A stretch of 64,000 bases of DNA, taken from assembly GCF_001592435.1 (NCBI RefSeq), contig NZ_CP014750.1:868001-932000 (forward strand). Reading direction: 5' to 3'. Under the pieces are notes generated by a model. The model did no database searches. It was not told the origin of the DNA and saw only the letters and a program-made list of their open reading frames with translations. Both the position numbers and the translations under genes were made by a program. The DNA comes from Thermococcus peptonophilus (GTDB taxonomy: Archaea > Methanobacteriota_B > Thermococci > Thermococcales > Thermococcaceae). Shown here piece after piece: positions 44,400 through 53,094 of this stretch. Every line of letters begins with the position of its first letter. Positions within the stretch are counted from its first letter, which is position 1.

Positions 44400-45047
44400 T
44401 CATCCCCTCCTCTTTATTGCCATCAGCATGACCTGATCCGAGGCGTCCTCGGCACGGTCGGCGATGTCGCCGATCTTTGTGAGCGCTTGGTTCCATATTA
44501 ACTTTGCGTAGGTTGTTATGGTCTCGCTCTCAAAGACCTTTTCCTTAACGTCGTACTCTATTTTATCGGCACTCTCCTCAGCATCCTCCGTCTTTTTAGC
44601 CAGCTCAAGGGCTTTATCCACGTCCTCGTTGAGGGCCTTGACGGCTTCCTTGAGGATTCTAAAGGTTTCTATGGCGGAATCTACGAGGCTAAGTATGTCC
44701 CCCTTAACTTCCGCCGGAACTTTGGGTTTAGCTAGGATCAGCGTGTGTGATGCGCTCTCGGCGGCATCGGCCACCTGATCTACAAGCTCGCTAAGCCTCA
44801 CGTAGTCCCCCCTGCTGACCGGGAGAAAGGCCCCCTCGTAGAGCATCAGTTCAATGCTCCTTCTCAGCCCGTCTGCTTCGGTCTCAAGCCTTGAGACTTC
44901 TTCCTCCATCTCCTTTGCCCTGTTGAAGTCCCCATTTAGGTAAGCCTCCACCAGTTCCCGAAATGCCGTGAGGGCCTTCTCAACGACCTCAAGGTGCTTG
45001 TTAATTGCCTCAAAGACGTCGGTCTCTTTTCCACCGAACAGTGACAT
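44400..45047 (-). CDS. PhoU-like DUF47/TIGR00153 family protein
   Basis: The 215-residue all-helical protein (MSLFGGKETDVFEAINKHLE, ETEADGLRRSIELMLYEGAF and SRGDYVRLSELVDQVADAAE segments) matches DUF47 proteins, which usually accompany Pit-type phosphate transporters. Here the Pit gene is 11.7 kb away (56753-57715), so the pair is split. GAGGGGTGTTGAG precedes the ATG at 45047. It sits between panE and serA in an apparent operon, overlapping neither. Confidence 0.88.
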   Translation of the reverse strand: MSLFGGKETDVFEAINKHLEVVEKALTAFRELVEAYLNGDFNRAKEMEEEVSRLETEADGLRRSIELMLYEGAFLPVSRGDYVRLSELVDQVADAAESASHTLILAKPKVPAEVKGDILSLVDSAIETFRILKEAVKALNEDVDKALELAKKTEDAEESADKIEYDVKEKVFESETITTYAKLIWNQALTKIGDIADRAEDASDQVMLMAIKRRG

Positions 45048-45049
45048 TC

Positions 45050-45979
45050 TCAACACCCCTCGCTAATATTTCTGGGCCTACCCCTATTTATCCTTTCCTT
45101 CGCCTTGACGAGCACCCAGAGAAGCTCGTTCCTAGGCGCTTCCAGCCCAACGGAGCGGGCGTACTCAACTATTTTACCGTGTATATAGTCAACCTCGGTC
45201 TCCCGCCCGCGGCGGATGTCCTGGAGCGTCGAATTGTAGTTTTCCCGCGTCCTCTCTATGGTGTCCCAGAGGAGTTCAAGCGGGTGAACCTCAAACTCAA
45301 CGCCCAACTGCTGGGCCACAATACAACCTTCCCGTGCTATATCAACGGAAATCCCCTCGAGGTGCGGGTCGTCCTTAAGGTGGCCGTTTTTCACCTCTAA
45401 AACCGTTCCAAGTCCGTTTATTACGGAGTTCACTATCGTCTTTGCCCACTTCCAGCCGATCGCGTTTTCCGTTACGCTCGTTTCTATTCCAGCGTCGTTG
45501 AAGACTGAAGCAACTTCATCAACAAAGTTGTCTTTTCCAGTGGGATACCTGCCGATCACCGTTATCCCCCTCCCTGCCCAGAGAACCCTGCCCCACTCAA
45601 CCAGCATCGCCCCGTTGGTAGTCACTCCCCCCATCACGTTGGGTGTGTACTTAAGCGCAAGCTCTTCGTTCCCAAGGCCGTTCTGTATGCTCAGAATCCA
45701 TGTGTCCCTCCCTATGCATTGCTTGGCACACTCGAGGGCTGTCTTCGTCGAGTAGGACTTAACCGCGAGGATGAGCAGGTCTGGTGGCTCCTCTGGAGCA
45801 TAGATTGTGGCCTTTGGCTTCACGGTGAATTCCCCAGCACCGATGACCTGCAACCCGTTCTTGTTTATGGCATCAACCTGCTCTCTCCGTCCGATTAGTG
45901 TCACGTCGTTCCCAGCCCTAGCCAGAAGAGCGCCGAAGAGGGAGCCGATACTGCCAGCGCCGAGAACGTATATCTTCAT
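45050..45979 (-). CDS. panE: 2-dehydropantoate 2-reductase (ketopantoate reductase)
   Basis: The 309-residue enzyme has the N-terminal NAD(P) motif [16 protein letters not shown] (residues 5-20) and the catalytic Lys region [20 protein letters not shown] (about 187-206). It reduces ketopantoate to pantoate for CoA synthesis. Cys84 (in ALECAKQC) is at the position that, as I recall, contacts CoA in the T. kodakarensis enzyme, the basis of feedback inhibition there. GAGGTGAGAGG precedes the ATG. It is 2-4 bases from its neighbours, so clearly in an operon. Pantoate kinase is encoded elsewhere in the window (32561-33463). Confidence 0.93.
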   Translation of the reverse strand: MKIYVLGAGSIGSLFGALLARAGNDVTLIGRREQVDAINKNGLQVIGAGEFTVKPKATIYAPEEPPDLLILAVKSYSTKTALECAKQCIGRDTWILSIQNGLGNEELALKYTPNVMGGVTTNGAMLVEWGRVLWAGRGITVIGRYPTGKDNFVDEVASVFNDAGIETSVTENAIGWKWAKTIVNSVINGLGTVLEVKNGHLKDDPHLEGISVDIAREGCIVAQQLGVEFEVHPLELLWDTIERTRENYNSTLQDIRRGRETEVDYIHGKIVEYARSVGLEAPRNELLWVLVKAKERINRGRPRNISEGC

Positions 45980-45983
45980 CCTC

Positions 45984-46451
45984 TCACCTCACGAGCTTCC
46001 TAAGGTGGTGGAGTGAATAGACCAGCGTGATCACCCACAGTGCCAGCTTTAGGTTCTCGGTAACGGCATAGCTTCCTATGAGGTAGAGGGCTGACGCCGG
46101 TAAAAGCCCCGCAGAGGCGAGAACCCTGTTTTTCAGGATGAGCAACAAAACGGGTATTCCGAGCAGTGCAAAGCCCTCGTCCGCCTGGTAGGCACCTGCG
46201 GCTATTGCCAAGGAAGTACCGCCGATGACCGCGTTCACGAACCTCTCCCAGAACTTCACGGGCTGTCTCTCAAAGGGCCAGCCGAGAAGGAACAGAAACA
46301 ACCCGAGAAGTGAGAGAACGTACCGCAGGTTGTCCTGGAGTGGGTAAGCCCACGCAAAGGCAACTACACCCCCTCCAGCGAAGGGACGGGCCCGCTTTTT
46401 CACGACCGCGAGCGAGAGCGGGAGATAAACAAGCCCAAATTCAGGCCTCAT
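45984..46451 (-). CDS. Hypothetical membrane protein, 155 residues
   Basis: I do not recognise the family. About four to five hydrophobic segments are visible (for example [15 protein letters not shown] and [14 protein letters not shown]), with short loops and a basic C terminus (LHHLRKLVR). It starts the minus-strand operon ahead of panE, 4 bases away. The divergent trmJ start is only 45 bases off. GGTGGTTGG precedes the ATG at 46451. Confidence 0.75.
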   Translation of the reverse strand: MRPEFGLVYLPLSLAVVKKRARPFAGGGVVAFAWAYPLQDNLRYVLSLLGLFLFLLGWPFERQPVKFWERFVNAVIGGTSLAIAAGAYQADEGFALLGIPVLLLILKNRVLASAGLLPASALYLIGSYAVTENLKLALWVITLVYSLHHLRKLVR

Positions 46452-46496
46452 CCAACCACCACAACCGTTTAAAGCATCGCCCTTAAAGACCTACCG

Positions 46497-47204
46497 ATGA
46501 TATCGGTTGTTCTGGTCGAGCCTGAGGGACCGGCGAACATCGGCATGATAGCGAGAACCATGAAGAACTTCGGCTTCTCAAGGCTAGTTCTCATCAACCC
46601 GAACCTGACCGAAGAGAGCTACGCCTACGCCGTCCACGCGCGGGATGTCCTTGAAAACGCCCTAATCCTAGACTCATTTGAAGAGGTCCTTGAACTCTTT
46701 AACTTCACAGTTGGGACAACAGGAAAGCCGGGAAAACGCTTTATCCCGCATAGAGCTCCGCTGATGCCCTGGGAGCTTGCTGAAATTATCAAGAACTATC
46801 CGGGAGAGGTGGGAATATTCTTTGGGCGTGAGAGCATCGGCCTGAAGAACGAGGAGCTTGATGCCATGGACGTCACCTTAACGATACCAACGAGCGAGGA
46901 ATATCCCGTCATGAACCTCGCGCAGGCCGTAGCGGTGGTTCTATACGAACTGTCGAAAAAGAGGCCCGAGCCCTACGTTGAGGCACTGAAGCCGGCAACA
47001 AGAGAGGAAAAGAAAGCGCTTGTAAGAACCTGGGAAAAGCTTCTCAATACTCTCGACTATCCAAAAGATGCCGAGAGGAAGGAGGTCTTTGTTAAGGTCT
47101 TCCAAAGAGCCGTTGGGAGGACCTTCCTCTACGGAAGGGAAGTCCACACGCTCATCGGACCTCTAAGGAAGGCTGTTAAGAAGCTGGAGGAATGCCGATG
47201 CTGA
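46497..47204 (+). CDS. trmJ: TrmJ-type tRNA 2'-O-methyltransferase (SPOUT)
   Basis: The 235-residue protein has SPOUT-family motifs: VLVEPEGPANIGMIARTMKN at the start, GIFFGRESIGLKNEELD (about 107-123) and IPTSEEYPVMNLAQAVAVVL (about 132-151). It matches TrmJ, which methylates the ribose at position 32 of tRNAs. A TATA-like GTTTAAAG about 25 bases upstream and no ribosome binding site point to a leaderless mRNA. Its stop overlaps the start of ogt. Confidence 0.9.
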   Translation: MISVVLVEPEGPANIGMIARTMKNFGFSRLVLINPNLTEESYAYAVHARDVLENALILDSFEEVLELFNFTVGTTGKPGKRFIPHRAPLMPWELAEIIKNYPGEVGIFFGRESIGLKNEELDAMDVTLTIPTSEEYPVMNLAQAVAVVLYELSKKRPEPYVEALKPATREEKKALVRTWEKLLNTLDYPKDAERKEVFVKVFQRAVGRTFLYGREVHTLIGPLRKAVKKLEECRC

Positions 47205-47722
47205 GTGTGGAGAAGTTCAGGGTCGGGGAGAGAGTGGTTTGGATCGGTGTAATCTTCTCGGGAAGAGTGTGGGGAATAGCCTTCGCCTTCGATAGGAGCG
47301 CACTGATGAAAAGAATGCATATCCTTGCCGAGCACCTGCGGAAGAGAGGTGTCAGCATATCCCTCGACGTCCAGCCGAGCGACTACCCCGAGAAGGTCTT
47401 CAAAGTCCTCACAGGAGAGATCGACAACGTCGACTTTCTCCCGGAGCTTTCCTTTGAGGGCGTTACACCCTTTGAGAAGAAGGTTTACGAGTGGCTCACA
47501 AAAAACGTTAAAAGAGGGAGCGTTATAACTTACGGTAGCCTTGCAAAGGTGCTCAACACGTCCCCGCGGGCAGTTGGCGGGGCAATGAAGAGAAACCCGT
47601 ACCCAATCGTTGTTCCCTGTCACAGGGTCGTCGCCAGCGACGGCATTGGTTACTACAGCTCCGGGATTGAGGAGAAGAAGTTCCTGCTGGAGATTGAGGG
47701 GGTGAAGGAATGGACAAGCTGA
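47198..47722 (+). CDS. ogt: Methylated-DNA--protein-cysteine methyltransferase
   Basis: The 174-residue protein closely resembles the crystallised T. kodakarensis MGMT. The acceptor Cys is in PIVVPCHRVVAS (about residue 141), with the helix-turn-helix segment GSLAKVLNTSPRAVGGAMKR before it. It repairs O6-methylguanine by suicidal transfer. The ATG at 47198 overlaps the trmJ stop, and the last 13 bases overlap the TPR gene, so trmJ, ogt and the TPR gene form one operon. Confidence 0.95.
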   Translation: MLSVEKFRVGERVVWIGVIFSGRVWGIAFAFDRSALMKRMHILAEHLRKRGVSISLDVQPSDYPEKVFKVLTGEIDNVDFLPELSFEGVTPFEKKVYEWLTKNVKRGSVITYGSLAKVLNTSPRAVGGAMKRNPYPIVVPCHRVVASDGIGYYSSGIEEKKFLLEIEGVKEWTS

Positions 47723-48741
47723 AAGCTTACCTCATTGGGTTCCTCGTTGCGGTAATAGCCATAGCGGCCGGGATAGTCTGGTACGGCGGCTGGAAGCTTC
47801 TGCTCCAGGTTATCCTTGTGCTCGGCTTCCTCGGCCTCACTCTCGGCCTCGGCTTCTTTACTGCACTGACCCTCTACGCAGAGAGTTGGAAGTACGGGAC
47901 TATACTGGCTGTTTTCACCGCTATCAGCGCCTACGGTCTCTACCTCAGCTGGGTCTGGAAGAACCTTGAAGTAGTTGCCGGCATAATAGTCTTCTTCATA
48001 GCGGTGGTTGCCTTCGGGATCTGGTACATCAGCGAGCCTGACCTTAGATTAGTTGACCGCTTCAAGAGCGCGGAGAGCCTCGAAAGGGCTGGGAAATACA
48101 AGCAGGCAGCCAGAAAGTACGAGAAGGCCGGCAACTACCTGAAGGCCGCTGAGATGTACCTCAAGCTTGGCTGGCTTGAGAGCGCGGCCTGGGCCTACGA
48201 GAAGGCCGGCGAGTACGCTAAGGCGGCCGAGATATACGAACAGCTCTATGAAAAGGAGAAGGACACCTACTACCTCAAGGAGGCCCATGAGTACTGGAAG
48301 AAGGCTGGCGATATGAAGAGGGCCGCTAAAGCCCTTGAGCGCTACGCCGAGGAGGAGCCCTGGTTCTGGGAAGACGTCGCCAAGCTCTACGAGGAGCTTG
48401 GAAACGAAGAGAAGGCCAGGGAAGCCTGGGAGAAGGCACTCGAATACTACAAAGGAGAGGCCCAAGAGGAAGGGGTATTCTGGGAGGACGTCGGGAACAT
48501 AGCGAGGAAGCTCGGCATGGAAGACCTCGCCAGAGAAGCCTACGAGAAGTTCCTCGAGTACTGCCTGAAGGAAGCTGAAGAAGACCCGATGTGGTGGAAG
48601 CACGTGGCGGAGGCATATGAGTATCTCGGCGAGAAGGAGAAGGCTGAAGAAGCTAGAAAGAAGTACGAGGAGTACAGGGCCAAGATAATGAAGGCGAACG
48701 AGGAGACCTCGAAGTTCCCGGAGGATGAGAAGAAGGAGTGA
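47710..48741 (+). CDS. Membrane protein with TPR-like repeats, 343 residues
   Basis: Four membrane segments lie in residues 1-107 (for example LIGFLVAVIAIAAGIVWYGG and VVAGIIVFFIAVVAFGIWYI). They are followed by a cytosolic array of TPR-like helices from about 118 to 330 (RAGKYKQAARKYEKAGNYLK, EYAKAAEIYEQLYEKEKD, LGMEDLAREAYEKFL). It probably acts as a scaffold for protein contacts at the membrane; no partner is evident. GGGGTGAAGG precedes the ATG, inside the end of ogt. Confidence 0.82.
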   Translation: MDKLKAYLIGFLVAVIAIAAGIVWYGGWKLLLQVILVLGFLGLTLGLGFFTALTLYAESWKYGTILAVFTAISAYGLYLSWVWKNLEVVAGIIVFFIAVVAFGIWYISEPDLRLVDRFKSAESLERAGKYKQAARKYEKAGNYLKAAEMYLKLGWLESAAWAYEKAGEYAKAAEIYEQLYEKEKDTYYLKEAHEYWKKAGDMKRAAKALERYAEEEPWFWEDVAKLYEELGNEEKAREAWEKALEYYKGEAQEEGVFWEDVGNIARKLGMEDLAREAYEKFLEYCLKEAEEDPMWWKHVAEAYEYLGEKEKAEEARKKYEEYRAKIMKANEETSKFPEDEKKE

Positions 48742-48838
48742 GCCTCAGCTTTTTCCTTCCATTCTTGGACTTCTTCTCGCGTTGTTCCGATCAAATTTTT
48801 AGACCTTTGATGTTTTTACTGTTTTAGGGGGGTCTAGA

Positions 48839-49639
48839 ATGAACTCCACAAAGAAGTTGTTGATGGAGGCTATCCTTATCCCGCTGATTTTCTGGGTTGT
48901 CATGTGGGGTCTGTTCTACCTCCACCCATCTCCAGACCTTCCGAGGGAGAATTACAACGTCAGCTGGCTGATAACCGCGGCAATTTCTTTTTTCCTTACA
49001 CTGGCCTTTGTTTTCTGGTATGTGCAAAGAATGCTGAGAAAAGCGGGTTACCCTCAGGTTGGGTTCAGAGGACTGCCCAAAGTCCTCAGAGAAGCTGATC
49101 CAACGATTGTTAACAGCTCAGCACGGGATATGTTTATAATCGTTCTGCTCTGGGGTTCATTCAGCACTGCGGTCTTACTCAAAGGGCCCAAATGGGGGAT
49201 AGTTCTAACACTTAACTTTGCCATGGCGTTTGTGGTGATTGCCCTTCCTGTGATGGTCTCTATGATGGTAGCTGTTATTAGCGTCTCTCTGTGGCTTTCC
49301 GAGAGTTTGACCGGGAAGCAGCTTTCGAAAATCTTCAAGGCAATTCTGATGTTTTCACTTGCTTCTGGGGGATCTCTGGTTTCTTTAGGTCTGCTGGCCA
49401 TTCATTTGAATGTCTCAAACACTGCGGTAATACGCCCCCTTTTGAAAATTTACATTAACAGGGGGCTATACCATAATCTCTTGCTGTTATCCAGCTTGGA
49501 TGCCCTGTACGGTCTCGCCGGGATTCTCCTTTTGCCGAGGAAGAGGAAGCTGGGCCTCTCGGTGCTGTTGCTGATCGCAGTTGCCATCGTTCCTCTGCTG
49601 GTGGAGGTATTTATTGGGCTATACTCCACCCAACCTTAA
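48839..49639 (+). CDS. Membrane protein, tandem paralogue 1
   Basis: I do not recognise the family. The 266-residue protein has about seven hydrophobic segments. The N terminus (KKLLMEAILIPLIFWVVMWG) and the segment RMLRKAGYPQVGF align with the next gene (RRVVLETLVYPLLLGVPPFA and RILEKHGYRKSDI), as do later membrane segments. The two are diverged tandem duplicates. GGGGGGTCTAGA precedes the ATG. Base composition is a little more AT-rich than its neighbours. Confidence 0.75.
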   Translation: MNSTKKLLMEAILIPLIFWVVMWGLFYLHPSPDLPRENYNVSWLITAAISFFLTLAFVFWYVQRMLRKAGYPQVGFRGLPKVLREADPTIVNSSARDMFIIVLLWGSFSTAVLLKGPKWGIVLTLNFAMAFVVIALPVMVSMMVAVISVSLWLSESLTGKQLSKIFKAILMFSLASGGSLVSLGLLAIHLNVSNTAVIRPLLKIYINRGLYHNLLLLSSLDALYGLAGILLLPRKRKLGLSVLLLIAVAIVPLLVEVFIGLYSTQP

Positions 49640-49681
49640 AATGCGCGGCAAACTTAAAAATTTGGAAAACAAGTGACTGCC

Positions 49682-50449
49682 ATGAACAGGAGGGTAGTCC
49701 TTGAGACCCTTGTTTATCCCCTTCTGCTTGGTGTTCCTCCCTTTGCCTTCGTCTGGGTGAAACACGGCGGCATGACCCCCGAGTGGGCCCTTGAGACGAT
49801 CGTTCTTTTCCTCCTTCTGGTGGTTTCAACGGCCCTCTTTCTCGCCCGCATTCTTGAGAAGCACGGGTACAGGAAAAGCGACATCAAAAGGCTTTTCGAT
49901 ATTCTTGAAAAGCACTGGGAAGAACCGTGGGATTGTGGATACCTAAAGCACGACGTGCAGTACTGCATCGTCTATCACCTCCTTCTCTGGGGATTCCTCA
50001 GCGTTGCCCTTCTGGAGTTTCGGAATGTTTCCTTGGTCATCATGGCAGTTGCTGGCCTGGTTTTCCTTCTGGTAGCAGCCTATCCCATCGCCGCCACGAT
50101 GATTGCGTTGGTTCTGGTTCTCCCGCTGTACTTTCTCAAAGATGAGAGAATGGAGGACGGCTTTGGCTTCGTCGGTAAGACTTCCCTCCTCTCGACACTC
50201 GCAATTCCTGCCATATGGGTCGCTTCCACCCACCTCTCCACTGGGAACTACCCGGAGCAAATTTTAAAGATGTTCAACGCCGTGGTTGTGAACGCTGAGA
50301 AGTTTTGGATTCTCTCCGTCGTGAACACCCTGTTTGGCTTCATGGGGCGTTATCTCGTACACAGGATTGACAGGAAAGTCCTCACGGCAGTTTCGCTTGC
50401 ACTGGCTTTTTCCATGCTCTTCATTGTTTGGGGTATCTTCGCCGGCTGA
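49682..50449 (+). CDS. Membrane protein, tandem paralogue 2
   Basis: The 255-residue protein has about seven hydrophobic segments and the same architecture as the gene at 48839-49639, with a short cytosolic loop HGYRKSDIKRLFDILEK after the second segment. Function unknown. The ATG at 49682 lacks a clear ribosome binding site; a GTG three codons upstream is possible. It is 42 bases after its paralogue and probably in the same transcript. Confidence 0.72.
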   Translation: MNRRVVLETLVYPLLLGVPPFAFVWVKHGGMTPEWALETIVLFLLLVVSTALFLARILEKHGYRKSDIKRLFDILEKHWEEPWDCGYLKHDVQYCIVYHLLLWGFLSVALLEFRNVSLVIMAVAGLVFLLVAAYPIAATMIALVLVLPLYFLKDERMEDGFGFVGKTSLLSTLAIPAIWVASTHLSTGNYPEQILKMFNAVVVNAEKFWILSVVNTLFGFMGRYLVHRIDRKVLTAVSLALAFSMLFIVWGIFAG

Positions 50450-50465
50450 GTTCTCTATTCTCTTC

Positions 50466-50831
50466 TTAAAACAGCCTCTTCACGTCAACTTTATCGAAGT
50501 CCCTGTCGTTTGAGAGGATAATCTCCACCCTGTGTGCCTTCATAGTGGCGTAGTGTATAGAGTCATCGAAGTCGAGCTTCTCGCATTCTTCTGCCATTTT
50601 GATGATCTCAGGAGTCAAGGCAACGACTTTTACGCCCAAATCCTCTAAAACTTGGCTTATTTTGAACCTGGCTCCCGCGCGCCGGAGGAGGATGTAGAGC
50701 TGCCAGACGGTCAGTGCCGAAGTTATCATTCTCCCGTAGTGCTCCTCAACCAGTTCCTTCGCCCTCGGGCCGAACTCCTCGTTGGCTGTGAGAATGTAGT
50801 AAATCACGTTGACGTCCACGTAGACCTTCAA
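50466..50831 (-). CDS. vapC: VapC-like PIN-domain toxin (catalytic Glu replaced by Gln)
   Basis: The 121-residue PIN domain keeps Asp6 (VDVNVIYYI), Asp89/Asp90 (DFDDSIHYA) and Asp109 (SNDRDF). The second acidic position, usually Glu in a T-x-x-E-L pattern, reads Gln44 (TVWQLYILL). VapC toxins cleave tRNA or rRNA. Loss of this ligand may weaken activity, but another acid might substitute. The ATG overlaps the vapB stop (ATGA), typical of vapBC pairs. It is convergent with the membrane-protein gene upstream on the map. Confidence 0.88.
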   Translation of the reverse strand: MKVYVDVNVIYYILTANEEFGPRAKELVEEHYGRMITSALTVWQLYILLRRAGARFKISQVLEDLGVKVVALTPEIIKMAEECEKLDFDDSIHYATMKAHRVEIILSNDRDFDKVDVKRLF

Positions 50832-51070
50832 AGCTCATCCCTCAGGAGCTTTTCCGTCTCTTTCTCAATAACTCTGTCAATCTCCTCGGCGTTCAGCTTC
50901 TCCCCCTTCACGATGCCCCAGTATTTCTCGATCTTTTTCCTGACGGGAATGAGGACTATCTCTCCGTTTCTCTCCTCAACGTAGAACTCCTTCACTTTCA
51001 GCTTCTTTCGCAGTGACACCGGGAGGTACAGCCTGCCGTTTTCATCCAGTCTGACAACTTCAGTGCTCAT
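50828..51070 (-). CDS. vapB: VapB-like AbrB-family antitoxin
   Basis: The 80-residue protein has an N-terminal AbrB/SpoVT swapped-hairpin DNA-binding domain (MSTEVVRLDENGRLYLPVSL, then RKKLKVKEFYVEE) and a charged C-terminal tail (RVIEKETEKLLRDEL) that should wrap the toxin. It probably autoregulates the pair. CTTAAATG on the minus strand about 25-30 bases upstream of the ATG, with no ribosome binding site, suggests a leaderless mRNA. Confidence 0.88.
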   Translation of the reverse strand: MSTEVVRLDENGRLYLPVSLRKKLKVKEFYVEERNGEIVLIPVRKKIEKYWGIVKGEKLNAEEIDRVIEKETEKLLRDEL

Positions 51071-51128
51071 AGTAAAAGCTAAGGTTTTACCATTTAAGTG
51101 CCTTTTGGAAATAGGGATGGTGTGGGCA

Positions 51129-51311
51129 TCAGTAAACCTTACCCTCATCCTCCAGCTCCTTCATCTCCTCCTCAAGCTCCCTCTCCTTCCTCTCCGCGTA
51201 TTTATCCATCCACCGCGAGAGTGCCCAGTAGAGAACTGCCATAATAATCAGTCCGAGAGTGCCTAGTATTATGCCTCTGTCGGTCGGAACTGACTGTGGA
51301 ACGGCTGGCAT
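51129..51311 (-). CDS. Small single-span membrane protein, 60 residues
   Basis: The protein has one hydrophobic segment (about residues 13-32, GIILGTLGLIIMAVLYWALS) followed by a charged coiled-coil-like tail (AERKERELEEEMKELEDEGK). Function unknown. GGTGAGGAT lies immediately before the ATG at 51311. It is 58 bases upstream of vapB on the same strand and divergent from the CBS-domain gene. Confidence 0.72.
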   Translation of the reverse strand: MPAVPQSVPTDRGIILGTLGLIIMAVLYWALSRWMDKYAERKERELEEEMKELEDEGKVY

Positions 51312-51391
51312 ATCCTCACCTTCAGCTCTTTCGTTTATCCGAGACGCTTATAAGCTTTGGAGGGCTACACACATAGATTACGGTGGTGTCC

Positions 51392-51862
51392 ATGAGCGGC
51401 GAGGAGGAGAAACCGAAGCTCAACATAATCAAGCTCTCCAAGATGCCCCTCAGGCTGATAATGGAAAAGGACTTCCTCAGGCTTTCACCTGACGATAAAA
51501 TAGAGACCCTCATCAAAGGGCTGGAGCACAGAACGTGCGCTGTCATAACCGATGAAAACGGCAAACTGCTCGGCTTCGTCTCAATCGACGAGGTCGTGAA
51601 CCTGATAGTGCCCCCCTCGGACTACATTCTCGTTGGCATAGACGCCATAAAGGAGGCCCACTTTGACTGGGAGAGGCCGGTTAAGGAGATAATGAATCCG
51701 AGACCGATAACCCTCAGCCCCAGCGACAGGCTCGGCTATGCCCTTGAGGTCATGCTCGAAACAGGAGTAAAGCAGTTTCCGGTCGTTGATAGGGGGAGGA
51801 AAGTAGTTGGGACGTTCTCAGCCCAGTCCATAGTCAGGCTCCTGAGGGTATTCGCCCGGTGA
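51392..51862 (+). CDS. CBS-domain pair protein
   Basis: The 156-residue protein has two CBS motifs (about 30-85 and 100-155; AVITDENGKLLGFVSIDEVV and FPVVDRGRKVVGTFSAQSIV). CBS pairs bind adenine nucleotides and often gate a partner. The antiporter gene begins at 51868, 5 bases after the stop, so the pair probably forms a regulated transport unit. That regulatory role is inference. GGTGGTGTCC precedes the ATG. Confidence 0.88.
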   Translation: MSGEEEKPKLNIIKLSKMPLRLIMEKDFLRLSPDDKIETLIKGLEHRTCAVITDENGKLLGFVSIDEVVNLIVPPSDYILVGIDAIKEAHFDWERPVKEIMNPRPITLSPSDRLGYALEVMLETGVKQFPVVDRGRKVVGTFSAQSIVRLLRVFAR

Positions 51863-51867
51863 TCGGG

Positions 51868-53043
51868 ATGCAGCTGGAGCTCATAATGTACATATCTCTC
51901 ATGCTGGCCGTTGCCGAGACCTTTGGCTGGATATTCGCGCGGATAGACCAGCCGGTGGTTTTAGGCCAGATAGTCGGTGGAATCCTGCTGGGAGTGCTAT
52001 TCCCTCCGACTGAAGAAGTCAAAGACATATCCATGATAGGCGTTCTGCTCCTCCTCTTCCTGGCCGGACTTGAGAGCAGTGTGGAGGAGCTTAAAGAGGC
52101 TGGAAAGGCGGGAATTTCCGTTGCTGGCATAGGTGTTCTTGTGGCTTTTCTCATAGGTTTTGCTGTGGTCTACCCGTTCAAGGGTTTTGAGCAGGCCCTC
52201 CTCTACGGTGCTTTAACGACTCCCACGAGCGTAAGTTTGACCGTTAGGGTTCTCATGGAGCTCGACGCCCTCAAGACCAGGGAGGGAACGACGATACTCA
52301 CGGCGGCCATAGTCGATGACATCCTTGGCATAATAATCCTGACAGTTGTAATCTCGACTCTAGTCCAGGGAAGCGTCCACTACTCCGTTATAGGACTCAT
52401 CCTAGTTAAGGTGGCAGTCTTTCTCGCAGTTGCGATTTATCTGGTACCACCAGCGGTTGACTGGCTGCTCAAGAGGGTAATCAGACTCGGCTTCGCCGAT
52501 TCGACGATAACGCTCTCGATGGCTATCCTATTCGCCTTCGCCTACCTCGCCGAGCACATGAACCTCGCCTCAATCCTCGGTGCCTACCTCTTCGGACTGG
52601 CCCTGAGTGAGACTGAGTTCAGGAAGCCGATATTCGAGCACACGAGGGTCATAGCACACGCCATCTTCATTCCACTGTTTTTCGTGGACGTGGGTATGAA
52701 CATCCCGGTCAGGGAGGTCTCTTCCGTTGGGGTGTTCGCAGTAGTGTTCTCCCTTGGAGCCATCGTCAGCAAGATAATCGGCTGCGGCCTGGGGGGCATT
52801 GTTGGCGGATTAACTCCGAAAGAGGCCCTCAGAGTGGGAGTGGGCATGATCCCGAGGATGGGTGTGGAACTGGCAATGCTGGCGATAGCCCTCAACGCGG
52901 GCATAGTTGGCAGGGAAGCCTACGTCGTGATAGTCCTGATGATATTCCTGACGACCCTCGTCACGCCGCCGCTCCTCAAGATGGCCTTCGGAGGTGGTGA
53001 AGAAGAAGAGGAGGAGTTCCTCGAACTCCTTGGAGAGGCCTGA
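51868..53043 (+). CDS. Cation:proton antiporter (CPA2 type)
   Basis: The 391-residue protein has about 12 membrane segments. Landmarks are PVVLGQIVGGILLGVLFPP (about 32-50), LLLLFLAGLESSVEEL, AAIVDDILGIIILTVVIST (conserved Asp-Asp, about 148-166) and FFVDVGMNIPVRE. It exchanges Na+ or K+ for H+. No cytosolic TrkA-type domain is attached; the CBS protein encoded just upstream may serve instead. GGTGATCGGG precedes the ATG. Confidence 0.9.
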   Translation: MQLELIMYISLMLAVAETFGWIFARIDQPVVLGQIVGGILLGVLFPPTEEVKDISMIGVLLLLFLAGLESSVEELKEAGKAGISVAGIGVLVAFLIGFAVVYPFKGFEQALLYGALTTPTSVSLTVRVLMELDALKTREGTTILTAAIVDDILGIIILTVVISTLVQGSVHYSVIGLILVKVAVFLAVAIYLVPPAVDWLLKRVIRLGFADSTITLSMAILFAFAYLAEHMNLASILGAYLFGLALSETEFRKPIFEHTRVIAHAIFIPLFFVDVGMNIPVREVSSVGVFAVVFSLGAIVSKIIGCGLGGIVGGLTPKEALRVGVGMIPRMGVELAMLAIALNAGIVGREAYVVIVLMIFLTTLVTPPLLKMAFGGGEEEEEEFLELLGEA

Positions 53044-53094
53044 TGTTTTCTCAACCTTTTTAAAATCCCCCGAGAACTCTACCCGGTGGAAGCC

